The position numbers and the translations under genes were made by a program. A stretch of 64,000 nucleotides of DNA from Symbiodinium natans (Eukaryota > Sar > Dinophyceae > Suessiales > Symbiodiniaceae): the NCBI GenBank assembly GCA_905221605.1, contig CAJNDS010002500.1:324994-388993 (forward strand), written 5' to 3'. The stretch's first letter is position 1. Each line of letters opens with the position of its first letter. Below the pieces are notes generated by a model. That model had not been told where the DNA came from. It ran no database searches and saw nothing but the letters and a program-made list of their open reading frames with translations. Positions 1-10,439 of this stretch are shown here, piece by piece.

Positions 1-1089
1 ATTCAACGTCTCAATGAGTCTTTGGAAATCGCCATGGAAACGATCGTACACTGTAATGAGTGCATCCCGAATGGAGATACGCACCAAGGCATTGATAGAT
101 TCAAAGCCCCCCGGCGCGTTCTCCACCAGCGCATGGATCAATTTCAGGTCCCTCTGGTCCGTGGCCTCGGCGCTGCGCAAGTCCAGCGCCGCCAGGCGCT
201 CAGCCACAGCCATGCAGACGTCGGTGCCGCCGACGCCGGCGGAGAGGACCCCAGAGGAAGTGCTCATCACAAAGCCCTGGTAGCGGGCGGCCTCCTGGTC
301 CTCCTTCCGCCGCTCATGGCAAAGACGAAATGTTTGGAAGACTTCGAAAAGGCACCAGGCACGTTGCAACGGCAAGGCCTCCTCGTCCAAAACCATGAGA
401 GTTCCTTGGCACCTCCTGTCATGCATGGCCTTGAAGAATGAGGAGCTGCAAATGTCACCATTCCCCAGTTCCTCCTTGATGTGGTGCTGGCTGTTGCTAA
501 AGGTGCAGACCCAGTATGCCAAGCCGCGGCCCTCACCCGCAACATGGTGCCCATGCCGCTGGAGCGCCTCCATGAAGTGGCGCACGGTCATGCCCCAATA
601 GTGGCTCACGAACCAGCTCAGAGCCTTCGGGCCAACCAACTCCGCGTAGGACACTAAATCACGTGCGGTCAAGGGGATCACCAAGTTGGATGACACAAAG
701 TACATGTTCCGGTCGCGGATGAAGGTTTGGAAGAACTCTTGAAAAAACAGGAGCTGCTTCAACGCCACCCCACGTGCTGCACCTCTTTCAACGGCTATCG
801 GTTTAGCAGGACCAGATTGTCGGAGCTGTTCCAGGAATCGCGTTCGGCTCTCGCTGATCGGCGTGTTCGCACAATTCTGCTGCTGGCGAAACTGAACACC
901 TAAGGTGCACAGCACTGCAACGAATCCAACAGCTGAAAGCATCAGCGGCGTCAAAAATCCACTTAGAGCGGCTCCCAAGGCCACAGCCCCAAAGGCCAGA
1001 ATCCAACATGCCAAAGGCACGTTAAGATAGCCTGCGTGCCACAGGGCAGTCCAGACCCCGAGCCTGAACCAGCCAACAGAAGTCTCCAT
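1..1089 (-). CDS. Conserved membrane protein, 3' end beyond window edge (partial)
   Basis: One uninterrupted minus-strand frame of 363 codons runs from an ATG at 1087-1089 off the left edge. Residues about 24-65 form two closely spaced hydrophobic helices. A long cytosolic or lumenal domain follows, with motifs WFVSHYWG, VCTFSNSQH, a conserved KEELG, and LDEEALPLQRAWCLFEV. I recall these motifs from a large unnamed protein family that is abundant in dinoflagellate gene sets; no function is known to me. Codon third positions are GC-rich. An in-frame stop lies 15 codons upstream of the chosen ATG; the leucine/valine-rich stretch just before the ATG could instead be 5' UTR or part of an exon. 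No intron is needed in the visible part. It lies about 660 bp downstream of, and on the same strand as, the FG-GAP gene. The gene is certain as coding sequence; its role is unknown. Confidence 0.8.
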   Translation of the reverse strand, partial: METSVGWFRLGVWTALWHAGYLNVPLACWILAFGAVALGAALSGFLTPLMLSAVGFVAVLCTLGVQFRQQQNCANTPISESRTRFLEQLRQSGPAKPIAVERGAARGVALKQLLFFQEFFQTFIRDRNMYFVSSNLVIPLTARDLVSYAELVGPKALSWFVSHYWGMTVRHFMEALQRHGHHVAGEGRGLAYWVCTFSNSQHHIKEELGNGDICSSSFFKAMHDRRCQGTLMVLDEEALPLQRAWCLFEVFQTFRLCHERRKEDQEAARYQGFVMSTSSGVLSAGVGGTDVCMAVAERLAALDLRSAEATDQRDLKLIHALVENAPGGFESINALVRISIRDALITVYDRFHGDFQRLIETLN

Positions 1090-1750
1090 CGGTCGGCCTT
1101 TCAGACACAGCACAAATAGCACAAATAGCTCTCATGTTCTGCTTGCTTTTCAGAATACCTTTAATGTAGGGAAGCAAGGAAGGCAACTACTAGGGGGCCC
1201 TCCTCCCCCTCACAGCTCTCAGGTTCCAAGTCCTAGAAGCTCGGATCTGAACCCCTTTCCAGTGCAACTCCAACTTACCGTCCCAGCAACCGGACAGGGT
1301 GCTCAAGAGCAAGGAATGCCAGCGCGCACCCCACAAAGACACGAAAGAATCTTGGAAACGCACACCAGGATGTCGACCACGACCCCGACGGAGACCACCG
1401 ACCGCCAAGAGACCAACAAAGCAGATCAAGAAAGACACCAAAAGACCACCCACCAGGAGACCACCAGGAGGAGCAGCAGGAGCTAGATCTCATCCGGCAG
1501 GCTGCCGGATGAGACAAAGTACACCCGGGAGAGCACTCGGAGAGGCCGAATCCACGCAGAAGATCCCTAAACCCTAAACCCTAAGACATCGTCCTTCAAA
1601 ATTCAAAACATGCAAGCAAGTCCTCGGCCGGTGTCACGGGCCGGGTGCGCCGCGCGTGCACTTCGCGGTGCCACCGATCTTAATCCTCTTATTTTGCTCT
1701 GAACGTTATTAAACCCCAAACGGTGACATGTGCACACTGTTTGGGGAATG
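1090..1750. other. Intergenic region between two minus-strand genes
   Basis: No convincing gene. Short open frames on both strands (1190-1577) are Arg/Thr-rich or Trp/Ser-rich shadows of a purine-rich stretch. It holds the perfect palindrome at 1488-1514 and a short CCCTAAA tract at about 1565-1585. The downstream end of the FG-GAP gene may extend into 1603-1750. Confidence 0.5.
1488..1514. repeat. Perfect inverted repeat, 13-bp arms, 1-base centre
   Basis: The arm TCTCATCCGGCAG is followed by a single G and its exact reverse complement. It lies in the gap between two minus-strand genes, about 400 bp upstream of the first. It could extrude as a cruciform or mark a mobile-element end; no flanking target duplication is evident. 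Confidence 0.7.
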
Positions 1751-4700
1751 TTAGAGGCCCAGGCCCCACATAGCCCCACAACCCCCAAAAGTCCAAGCGC
1801 AAGACCCCAAGCCCCCATGCCCGACTGTGGCCACGATGAAGCCTTCTCCGTGGGCGTGGAGGAGAAGCCTCTCTTTGCTGACCCTTTTGACGTTCCATTG
1901 TTGGGTATCGATGGTATCCAGCCAGGGAACCCCGGTTGAACTGAAGCTGACACTGGCCGCGCCACGCAGCCAGTGTCCTCCGTGGCTGGTGATGATCACG
2001 CTGCCTTCGATCTGCCTGGTAATATCAGCAATGGGCACCACATATGCGAAGGCCATCGCCGAGAAGCAGAGGCAGCAGACCAAAGACACGAAGAACGCAA
2101 GCAAGGCAATCCATTGAAGAGGGGGCAGCGTGCACTGCAAGCCCGTTTCGTCAACTGCGTAGACCAACAGACCTCTTTGCCCATTGCACACCACACAGGA
2201 AGTACCGCCTGAGGATGGTATCTGCCCGAAGTCGCACGAGATGCCTGGGGTTGCTTCTTGTGATATCCCGTGGCCCTCGAAAGACGCAAATTGTTTTCAT
2301 GCGTTGTGTTCGGCTTTGTAAATTACAAGAGAATTACAAGAACATGAAGACAGCTAGTTCTGTTTCCACCCTGGAAGCATGACAGGCTGGCTTCCGGAGC
2401 GTGTCTGCCAATGGGACAGTCTTTGCATTCACTGGCGCCAAGGGTCTGAGAATACTTTCCTGCCTGGCAAGCAGCACAGGCAGAACTGCCAAGGGTAGCA
2501 TATCGACCTGGCCTGCACTGGCGGCATTCCTGGCTGTCAGCAAAGCTCCCTGCGGGACATATCTGGCAACTTAAGCTGTGGTGGATGCTAGGGTGCCCTA
2601 AGCGCGTCACATTCATGTACGTCTCAATATGCCCTGCAGGACACCCTCCCTCTGTGCAGGTCCGATGTCCTGCTGAGTCGAAGCCACCAAAGGCCTCCGC
2701 AGCGCAAATACAGGAACCGTTGCCCTTGACTACAGTCTCATATGGTCTACTGGCACGATCCATGGCACGATCCATGGTGAACTGCGCATAGGCATCATCG
2801 ACGCAGACACCCCGAGCAGCGCAAGCCGCCCCTGCAGAATCACAAGGACACTGCAGGCAGCTGTGCACATGGGGGTTGCCGAACTTGTAGGATGAGGTGT
2901 AGTAGCCCACTGCGCAGCCAGAGCAATCGCTGAGCGACCGATCCTTGTTGCACGAGCACTGGCCGGAGCCCAAACAAGAACCCCGTCCACTGCAAACTTG
3001 AGGTGGCGTGCAGAAACCGGGATCTCTTACGTAAGGCTCTTGGTCCGCACCATTTTGAAGGACCAAGAGGTCGATGTCACCGTCGTTGTCCCAATCCCCA
3101 GCTGCGAGCCCGCGCATTGCATAAGAAACCCGGTCATCAGGGAAGCTTTGCGGGAAACAAGGCATGTCACACCGGAGCCGGCCATCCTCCTGCTTGCAAG
3201 AGACTGCCCCTTGATATGAATAATGCTTGTAGTGCTCGTACCAATATCGAATCAAGTCAAGATCCCCATCGCCGTCGCAGTCCATGACCTTCCAAGCCCA
3301 GTCTGATTGAAAATCGCCTGTGCTTGGCAAATCGCAGAAGCTGTGGTTCTCGCGGCGGACGAGCTTCCCAGCCACCTGCTCAAAGAAGGCTGCGCCGCAG
3401 GGCCCGTCAACCCCAGGGCCAAGCAGTAGGTCCAGATCACCATCCTGGTCCCAGTCGATCAGCTGCAGGGGCTGCCCTTCCTGCCTGTGCCATTGGCTTA
3501 ACTTCAGCGGCACCGAGACGCCCAGAAAGTGCTGGGATGCGTTCAGCTCTCGAAGCTGAACGCCGTCGTTGTCGAAGACTCGAATCAGACCATCGCTGCT
3601 GGTCACCACAAGATCGGTATCTCCATCGCTGTCCCAATCCACTGCGGTGATGCCTGTCCTGGCACCATTCCAGACAAGGGGAACAAGATCAAAGTCCATG
3701 TCATCTTCAACCGGTCTGCCTTGCACTTGCGTGAAGAGGCGAAGTTTTGCCGGCTCTGCCACCAGCAAGTCAAGATGGCCATCCATATTCCAATCCACAA
3801 GTTGCGGTCGCCCATCGGTGAACGACAAGCCAGCGAAGGGGTTCATGCTCTCCTTCCTCTCAACGAAGGCCGTGGAGCGGCTTCGCACATACACCGAAGA
3901 GCCTGTAAATAAGTCCGTCAGCCCATCTCCGTTCCAATCAATTGCCTGGAAACCCGCTGTGCCAAAGCTCATTACCGAACCCACCCCTCCGGGTGCTGTC
4001 ATAAAGGTCCCGTCTGCAAGCTGCTCTGCATAAATGACTCCGCGAAAAGCCATGGCGTAATGCTCCGAGTAGCAAGCAACAATAATATCGAAATCCCCAT
4101 CGTCGTCCCAATCAGTCACCCTGAAGACTTCCTGGCGATCAGAAGCTTTGCAGAGCGCAAGGCCGTTGAACGGGTTAGATCCCTCCGGGACTTCATGAAG
4201 TTCCCCGCCCCGGTTCCGAAAGTAGCGGATCTGCTCATGGGACCAGAACAGCATATCCTCCCGCCCGTCCTGATCCCAATCAACAACTTGGGCAACCATG
4301 TGCAAACTGCATTCAAACAAATCTGACAATGGAACGAGCTTGGGAGCTTCACCTTCAACCAGGGAGAAAGAGGCGTTTGCCGCGTTTGCGTTCTGCACAT
4401 GTTCCAAGTACCTGAGCTTGAGACGTGGACAGTCCGACTCGTTCGCTGTTGCCTCGTCAGTCATGATGACGTCCAGGTCTCCATCTCCATCCCAGTCCGT
4501 CAATTCCAGAACCGTGGGGTTCCGTATCTTCGACAGGCTAGGCCCTGAGAAATTCACAAGAACCTGCCTTCCTTCCGATAGATTCCCTCCCAAGCGCTCG
4601 TAGAACCACAGCTTACCATCCCGTAGGACAAGCGCATCCATGTCCCCATCGCTGTCTATATCGCCCAAGCGAACAGTGGCGAACCATGGCCTCAGCTCCT

Positions 4701-4869
4701 CGAACTGACCTAAAGCCTCAACCTCTGTGAGTTCATACTGGTTTCCGTAGCATTGACCTTTGTTGCGCCAGCACCACTCGCCTGCAACACAGGCACTCCA
4801 GAGTGTCACGAATGCCGTGCGAATGGCCATGGAGATTCTCGGGGAGCTTCCTAGGGCTGCCGTCTTCAT
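1751..4869 (-). CDS. Secreted/membrane FG-GAP (VCBS) repeat protein with EGF-like and ephrin-receptor-like Cys domains
   Basis: Exon 1 runs from ATG at 4867-4869 (or the in-frame ATG 14 codons later, which starts a cleaner signal peptide) to 2370. Ten calcium-binding FG-GAP/VCBS blades with DWDxDGDxD loops lie between about residues 70 and 610, enough for a beta-propeller. A Cys-rich EGF/laminin-like segment (about 615-700) follows, then repeats of the CxxC...C type seen in ephrin-receptor/GCC2-GCC3 domains (about 760-830). Exon 1 ends at CAGG|GT. A 125-bp GT-AG intron (2245-2369) joins in phase 1 to exon 2 at CCCCAG|GC. Exon 2 continues with four more Cys and a strong transmembrane helix (about 2040-2110), giving an extracellular propeller on a membrane anchor. 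The last ~24 codons before the stop at 1751 are Gly/Trp-rich and may be intron read-through, so the 3' end is uncertain. Family: putative adhesion or surface protein. Confidence 0.85.
2245..2369 (-). other. Intron of the FG-GAP gene
   Basis: The sense strand begins GTGGAAACAG after exon end TTCCAGG and ends AGCAACCCCAG before GCATC. Removing it keeps the frame, phase 1 on both sides, and replaces an exon-1 tail that ends in a stop with a Cys-containing continuation leading into a membrane helix. It has stops in frame with exon 1. Confidence 0.65.
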
Positions 4870-5239
4870 AGGATAAGACCATGCATTCTGGGAAATGCAA
4901 ACTGACTAGTCTGTGCAACAAGAGGCTCAAGACTAGGTCAGATCATGTCTGCCGGCCGGCGGACAGTCTCGGATTCGACATTTCATACCCGAATGACAGT
5001 GCCTTTTGTTTTAAATGTAAGGGCATTCTCAGCATGTCTGCAGGCTCTGCTCCACGCCGGAAAGCTTAAAGCAGCTCGAAACAGGATTCGTCACAAGCCC
5101 GTGTTCGATTCCAACCTGGCCCGCGGACAGCACCCATCTTCAGGACGCTTCACGGACCTTCAGTGGAGGTCTGGGTTGAAGAGGCTTGGGGGTGCAGGCT
5201 ACTTGAAGACCGAGAGGATGAATTAGAGCAAGACATATA

Positions 5240-5288
5240 AAGAGAGAGAGAGAGAGAGAGACAGAGAGATATATATATATATATATAT
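5240..5288. repeat. (GA)n followed by (TA)n microsatellite
   Basis: About ten GA units are followed by about ten TA units, 370 bp upstream of the FG-GAP start codon. Confidence 0.9.
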
Positions 5289-5559
5289 AGAATGGTGCAT
5301 CAGCCGGCCCCCGATTCCTTGCTCGTTTAGTGGTGCTTCCTTGCTCGTTTAGTGTACAAGCTGTTGCCGCTGCCGAGGGCCCAGCAGTTCAAAATACGCA
5401 TCTGAAGGATTAGCAACGATGGTCGACGGGCTCAAACGCTCCCTAGCAGCTTTTGTTGACTGAGGGAACAGCAACAGGACAAAGCTGTCACATGAGTGGT
5501 GGTTGCTGTCTGTCGTTTGTTGGTTGTTGGTTTCGGCTTTGCCGCTTTGTCTTGTTGTG

Positions 5560-5665
5560 GCGGTTGTTGTGGCGATTGTGGTTGTGGTTGTGGTTGTGGT
5601 TGTCGTTGTCGTTGTGGCTGTGGTTGGGGTTGCGGTTGCGGTTGTGGTTGCGGTTGTGTCTGTGT
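5560..5665. repeat. GTTGTG/GTTGCG hexanucleotide repeat
   Basis: A run of about 17 six-base units, GTTGTG with GTTGCG, GTTGTC and similar variants. It translates as His-Asn or Trp-Leu dipeptides in other frames, which explains the open frames overlapping it. Confidence 0.85.
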
Positions 5666-5887
5666 GTGACACCTGCTAGGACATGCAAGGAGTCACTTCC
5701 AAGACACACCACGTAACAACAAACAACAGCATTGTGAAGTGCAGAGGGGGTGCAAATTGGTGCTGAAGCAACCGTCCCGAGGCTGCGGCACAGCACCTTA
5801 GCAACGGGCTTTCGAGGTATTTACCCCATGGTCGGCAGATGAGGGAATGGATCCAACAGGAGGCAAGCAAGGATGAGATGTCATACA

Positions 5888-5973
5888 ACAACCCTAAACC
5901 TTAAACCCTAAACTCTAAACCCTAAGCCCTAAACCCTCAACCCTCAACCTTAAACCCTCAACCCTCAACCCTA
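5888..5973. repeat. Degenerate telomere-like CCCTAAA tract
   Basis: About twelve CCCTAAA-type units with variants (CCCTCAA, CCTTAAA, CTCTAAA). It faces the perfect TTTAGGG array at 6501 across about 530 bp, so the pair is oriented like the two ends of a small linear molecule. Confidence 0.85.
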
Positions 5974-6500
5974 CCTGGGTTAACGGAGGAGGAAACTCCC
6001 AGAAATGCCCAAACAGTGCGAATTGTTCTACACACGACAAGACTGCATATTCCATACATCGGAGTTTCTGAGTTTCTTCTCCGAACGATTCGGTTCTTTT
6101 GGGTAGGTTTTGGCAGCTTCCTGGGGTGCCGCGCGAGAAGGAGAAAACGGTCCAGAGTTTGCTTTGGGGGGGGGTTGGGGGGGGGCTCTAGGGGGCTAGG
6201 GGTTTAGGAATTCAAGGGTTGCTTGGGGCTTAAGGGTTGTTTAGGGCTATTTGGGGGGGTTCCAGAGTCAGAGAGTTGGGGCCTTTCGGGCCACATAAGG
6301 TCGATGAGCTCTTCGAAGTGCTCTTTCGGGTTCCATCCATGCTGTTTTTCGGTGCAGCGGCTACCTGAATGAAAGGCCCAAAGATGAAAGAAGGAAGAGC
6401 TTCGGGTTTAGGATCTAGTCCGCTGTCATCCTCTGCCTTGTGGCGTCGCGCTGTGGACATTGCCGCGGCGACTCTCCATCCGAGAACAGATGCTGCTTCT

Positions 6501-6628
6501 TTAGGGTTTAGGGTTTAGGGTTTAGGGTTTAGGGTTTAGGGTTTAGGGTTTAGGGTTTAGGGTTTAGGGTTTAGGGTTTAGGGTTTAGGGTTTAGGGTTT
6601 AGGGTTTAGGGTTTAGGGTTTAGGGTTT
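6501..6628 (+). repeat. Perfect interstitial telomeric array (TTTAGGG)~18
   Basis: 128 bp of uninterrupted TTTAGGG with no variants, in contrast to every other telomere-like tract in the window. It is internal because unique sequence continues on both sides. Confidence 0.95.
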
Positions 6629-7087
6629 GCAAGAAAGTGGCTTACACAGCAAAGCCATGTAGAAAGGAAGAGCAGCAGCAATGTTGGTAAGTATACACTG
6701 CCGGCCGATTCCCAACTTCAAGAGCCTCTGTGGCGGCATCGCATTGCCTCTATACACCGTATAAATCCAAGGATACGGGGCCCGTATGGTTTTTCGAGTT
6801 TTAAAGGCTTGCAACCTTGGTAGTTTACAAGAGGTTGGAGAGAATGTCAGAGGACCTACCAAGTGCGGCACTGAAAGCTGCGCTGAGCCCAGGCTGCCAG
6901 ACCGCTTCACGTGTTAGTCGGCACCCTCTACCACACTACTCTGAGCACGAGAGTGAAGTCAACTAAGGCTAGGTGCGTCTCTCATTTTGTTCTCAGCAAG
7001 TTCGTCAAAGCTGTCTTCGGTGCCCTTTGGACATTTTGGACTCTGGTTGCGTTGTGACCGCAATCTCTGACTTGTCATTGCGTCGTC
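6629..7087. other. Non-coding spacer between telomeric array and 216-bp array
   Basis: Nothing recognisable; only short open frames without motifs. Confidence 0.5.
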
Positions 7088-8790
7088 CGGGGTCACAGGG
7101 TGCGTTGCGTCCCGAATGGACCTGGCAGAAAGGGCGCCTACGCCCCTTACAATACTCCAGGCCATCCTGATTCAGCCTCTCTCTCCTAAGTATCCAACAG
7201 CCGGCTCCTGACAAGGTGTTGGCATCAGGTGTCCTTGAAAAAAATCAGCTTCGCAGCTGACCGGAACCCGTCTCACAGAGGTGCTTGCCACCCAGAACTC
7301 ATTGGGGGTCGCAGGGTGCGTTGCGTCCCGAATGGACCTGGCAGAAAGGGCGCCTACGCCCCTTACAATACTCCAGGCCATCCTGATTCAGCCTCTCTCT
7401 CCTAAGTATCCAACAGCCGGCTCCTGACAAGGTGTTGGCATCAGGTGTCCTTGAAAAAAATCAGCTTCGCAGCTGACCGGAACCCGTCTCACAGAGGTGC
7501 TTGCCACCCAGAACTCATTGGGGGTCGCAGGGTGCGTTGCGTCCCGAATGGACCTGGCAGAAAGGGCGCCTACGCCCCTTACAATACTCCAGGCCATCCT
7601 GATTCAGCCTCTCTCTCCTAAGTATCCAACAGCCGGCTCCTGACAAGGTGTTGGCATCAGGTGTCCTTGAAAAAAATCAGCTTCGCAGCTGACCGGAACC
7701 CGTCTCACAGAGGTGCTTGCCACCCAGAACTCATTGGGGGTCGCAGGGTGCGTTGCGTCCCGAATGGACCTGGCAGAAAGGGCGCCTACGCCCCTTACAA
7801 TACTCCAGGCCATCCTGATTCAGCCTCTCTCTCCTAAGTATCCAACAGCCGGCTCCTGACAAGGTGTTGGCATCAGGTGTCCTTGAAAAAAATCAGCTTC
7901 GCAGCTGACCGGAACCCGTCTCACAGAGGTGCTTGCCACCCAGAACTCATTGGGGGTCGCAGGGTGCGTTGCGTCCCGAATGGACCTGGCAGAAAGGGCG
8001 CCTACGCCCCTTACAATACTCCAGGCCATCCTGATTCAGCCTCTCTCTCCTAAGTATCCAACAGCCGGCTCCTGACAAGGTGTTGGCATCAGGTGTCCTT
8101 GAAAAAAATCAGCTTCGCAGCTGACCGGAACCCGTCTCACAGAGGTGCTTGCCACCCAGAACTCATTGGGGGTCGCAGGGTGCGTTGCGTCCCGAATGGA
8201 CCTGGCAGAAAGGGCGCCTACGCCCCTTACAATACTCCAGGCCATCCTGATTCAGCCTCTCTCTCCTAAGTATCCAACAGCCGGCTCCTGACAAGGTGTT
8301 GGCATCAGGTGTCCTTGAAAAAAATCAGCTTCGCAGCTGACCGGAACCCGTCTCACAGAGGTGCTTGCCACCCAGAACTCATTGGGGGTCGCAGGGTGCG
8401 TTGCGTCCCGAATGGACCTGGCAGAAAGGGCGCCTACGCCCCTTACAATACTCCAGGCCATCCTGATTCAGCCTCTCTCTCCTAAGTATCCAGCAGCCGG
8501 CTTTTGACTCAACCTCGCCTCCCAGCGCTCCTGACAAGGTGTTGGCATGAGGTGTCCTTGATAAATCAGCTTCGCAGCTGACCGGAACCCGTGGCATGCG
8601 TGGCATGCGGCCTAGCACCGGCTGAGGGCTGGCCATCAACCTTCATCATCTCTCGGTCTCACAGAGGTGCTTGCCACCCAGAACTCATGGGGGTCACAGG
8701 GTGCGTTGCGTCCCGAATGGACCTGGCAGAAAGGGCGCCTACGCCCCTTAAACACTCCAGGCCATCCTGATTCAGCCTCTCGATTTTCCT
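7088..8790. repeat. Tandem array of a 216-bp unit (six full near-perfect copies plus partial ends)
   Basis: Six units start at 7165, 7381, 7597, 7813, 8029 and 8245 and appear identical by eye. A partial unit precedes them (7088-7164) and a diverged, expanded unit follows (8461-8790). Each unit contains a 69-codon minus-strand open frame closed by its own stop. As 216 is a multiple of three, the same frame recurs in each copy without being evidence of coding. A single diverged relative begins copy B of the large duplication (about 22,440-22,640). Near-identity implies recent amplification or homogenisation. Confidence 0.95.
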
Positions 8791-10439
8791 CTCGGGGTGA
8801 TACTCTGCAAATGGGCACTGGTGGTCGCTTTCCGCTGCAACGGTAAAACATTGCACTGGACCTCGGGAAGGTGAAGCTCCCATGGTTTCTGAAGACCCAG
8901 ACGGCGCTGTGAAGTTCCGGCAGCGTTGGCATGCCAACTCGTGCTTCAGAGGATCCGATGAAACATGTCTTTTTTCCCGTTGAACAGCGCAAAGCATACG
9001 ACCGCTTGTGCTTGGATGTCGTGCAGCTGCAGCGTTCCATTTCTGAGGTCAGATAGCATCCAGTTTGTCGTCTGGTTTCCTGCTTCGAGTTCCTCGATCA
9101 GGGATTTTTGGTTGGGCCGCCCGAATCGTTCTGCCTCCTCACTGATTCCCTCCAACATTTCTCTGCACACATACCTGAGGTCTGCACGCTGGCGAGGTAG
9201 AGTGATGCAGCCCCTGGCCTCTTTGCGAGCCAGCCTCTTCCGACGCAGGGGAACCGGGAGGCAGCGTGAGGCTTTGGGGCCAGGGTGGAGGCGCAGAAAA
9301 GGAGCCAAGTCGAAAACAGGGCAAGATGCCGCGGAGGTGCGGGGGAGGTTCCTTGCAGCTGTGGAGCTCAAGGCGATCATCCTCCGTTCATCGCCCCTTC
9401 GTTTTGCGAGACCTCCCTGAGGTTGTCACTTCATCCACCTTTTGCCTAAGTCCTTGGCAGGGAAGCCGCATGGTGCTGCAGGCGCCTGCGAGCGGGCGTT
9501 GTGCAGCTTCAGGTTCGCTAGCGCCAGGGCGAAGGGCGAGGCAGAGGTGCCGAGCACAGGGCAATCGCAGGCCAGGGATCGGGTTATCGCCTTCGGCACA
9601 GTGGAGCCTGAAACCTTGCAAGGTTTGGGGGGCTCGTCTCGAAGGCAAGAGACTCCTGGGGACCTTGGGCCTTTGGCCTGAGCCGTCGCTTCTGCCACCC
9701 GCGCTAGGCGCGCCTAGCTGCACACCCCGAAAGTGCACGCATGGCGCGGCTCATCAGTGGGACTATGGGGACCACCTGAAGTGCAACAGTTCCAGTCCGG
9801 AAGACCCACCCGACCCAGACACTGGCAAGGCTGTGCGCAAAGGGCACAGGCAAAGCAGGAAGGTTCCTAAAGCGGCTTCGTGGCACTGCTGGCATCAACG
9901 GCCTAGTACGGTGCAAAAGGAAAAGGTCCATCAAAGATGCAGGCTCTTTTTTCGGGGGGCTGGACAAGGGCTCATCCTGGCCCCCACTCGCACTACACAC
10001 AGTGCCGCGTGGCATCCCGTGCACCTTGTGGGCCGCGGGTGAAGGAGGGGAGCCTACCACCACTTTCGCAGGGAACCTATAGAGAGAGATAAGGGGATCC
10101 CAGCGAGGGAGCCCAGAAGCAGGGCTCTTCAAGGCACAAAGGGAGCCTCACGGCTGCATGCTGCCGAAACGCCTGGGCGCGTGGCCGAGTCCAGAGCCGA
10201 GACTCGAGGGCTGCTCTCGAGAGGGCGCTGTCCGCCTGCAGTTGGACGTCTGGCAGCGCAACAATTCCCGGAAGTGCTTTCTGAGCGCTTCTCGCCTTTG
10301 TGATGCTTGAAAGGCTCAGTTCAACACGATGTGGAGGAAGCAGCGAGCTTCTGCTTAGGTTTGTAGATTTTTAAGAGTTGAAGGCCCAGAGCCCGCAGAG
10401 GGCCTGCGCGTTTGCGCCTTGCGAGCGTTCTGAGGGCAA

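Larger units (their letters stand above)
4870..6500. other. Upstream/intergenic region of FG-GAP gene, low complexity
   Basis: No gene seen. It contains a dinucleotide block (about 5240-5288), a GTTGTG-type hexamer block (5560-5665), a degenerate CCCTAAA tract (5888-5973) and a G-rich stretch (6160-6260). Open frames here simply translate the repeats (His/Asn or Trp/Leu runs). Confidence 0.6.

Noticed and set aside
1751..2194. Separate 147-codon gene starting at 2,194
   Set aside because: The start would be GTG, and the frame is open upstream to an AG|G acceptor that joins in phase to the FG-GAP exon; treated as exon 2.
2323..2369. Last residues of the 848-codon FG-GAP frame as the true C-terminus
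   Set aside because: The tail after SLSCFQG is not Cys-rich and ends abruptly. A GT donor at the exact point and an in-frame downstream exon with more Cys and a membrane helix explain it better.
5085..5120. tRNA gene suggested by GTTCGATTCC
   Set aside because: No acceptor stem, D-arm or anticodon arm can be paired around it.
7172..8461. Six identical 69-codon minus-strand ORFs as a tandem gene family
   Set aside because: They are a by-product of a 216-bp (multiple of three) tandem DNA unit. Each frame is closed by a stop inside the unit, the whole unit including non-coding parts is conserved, and no motif is present.
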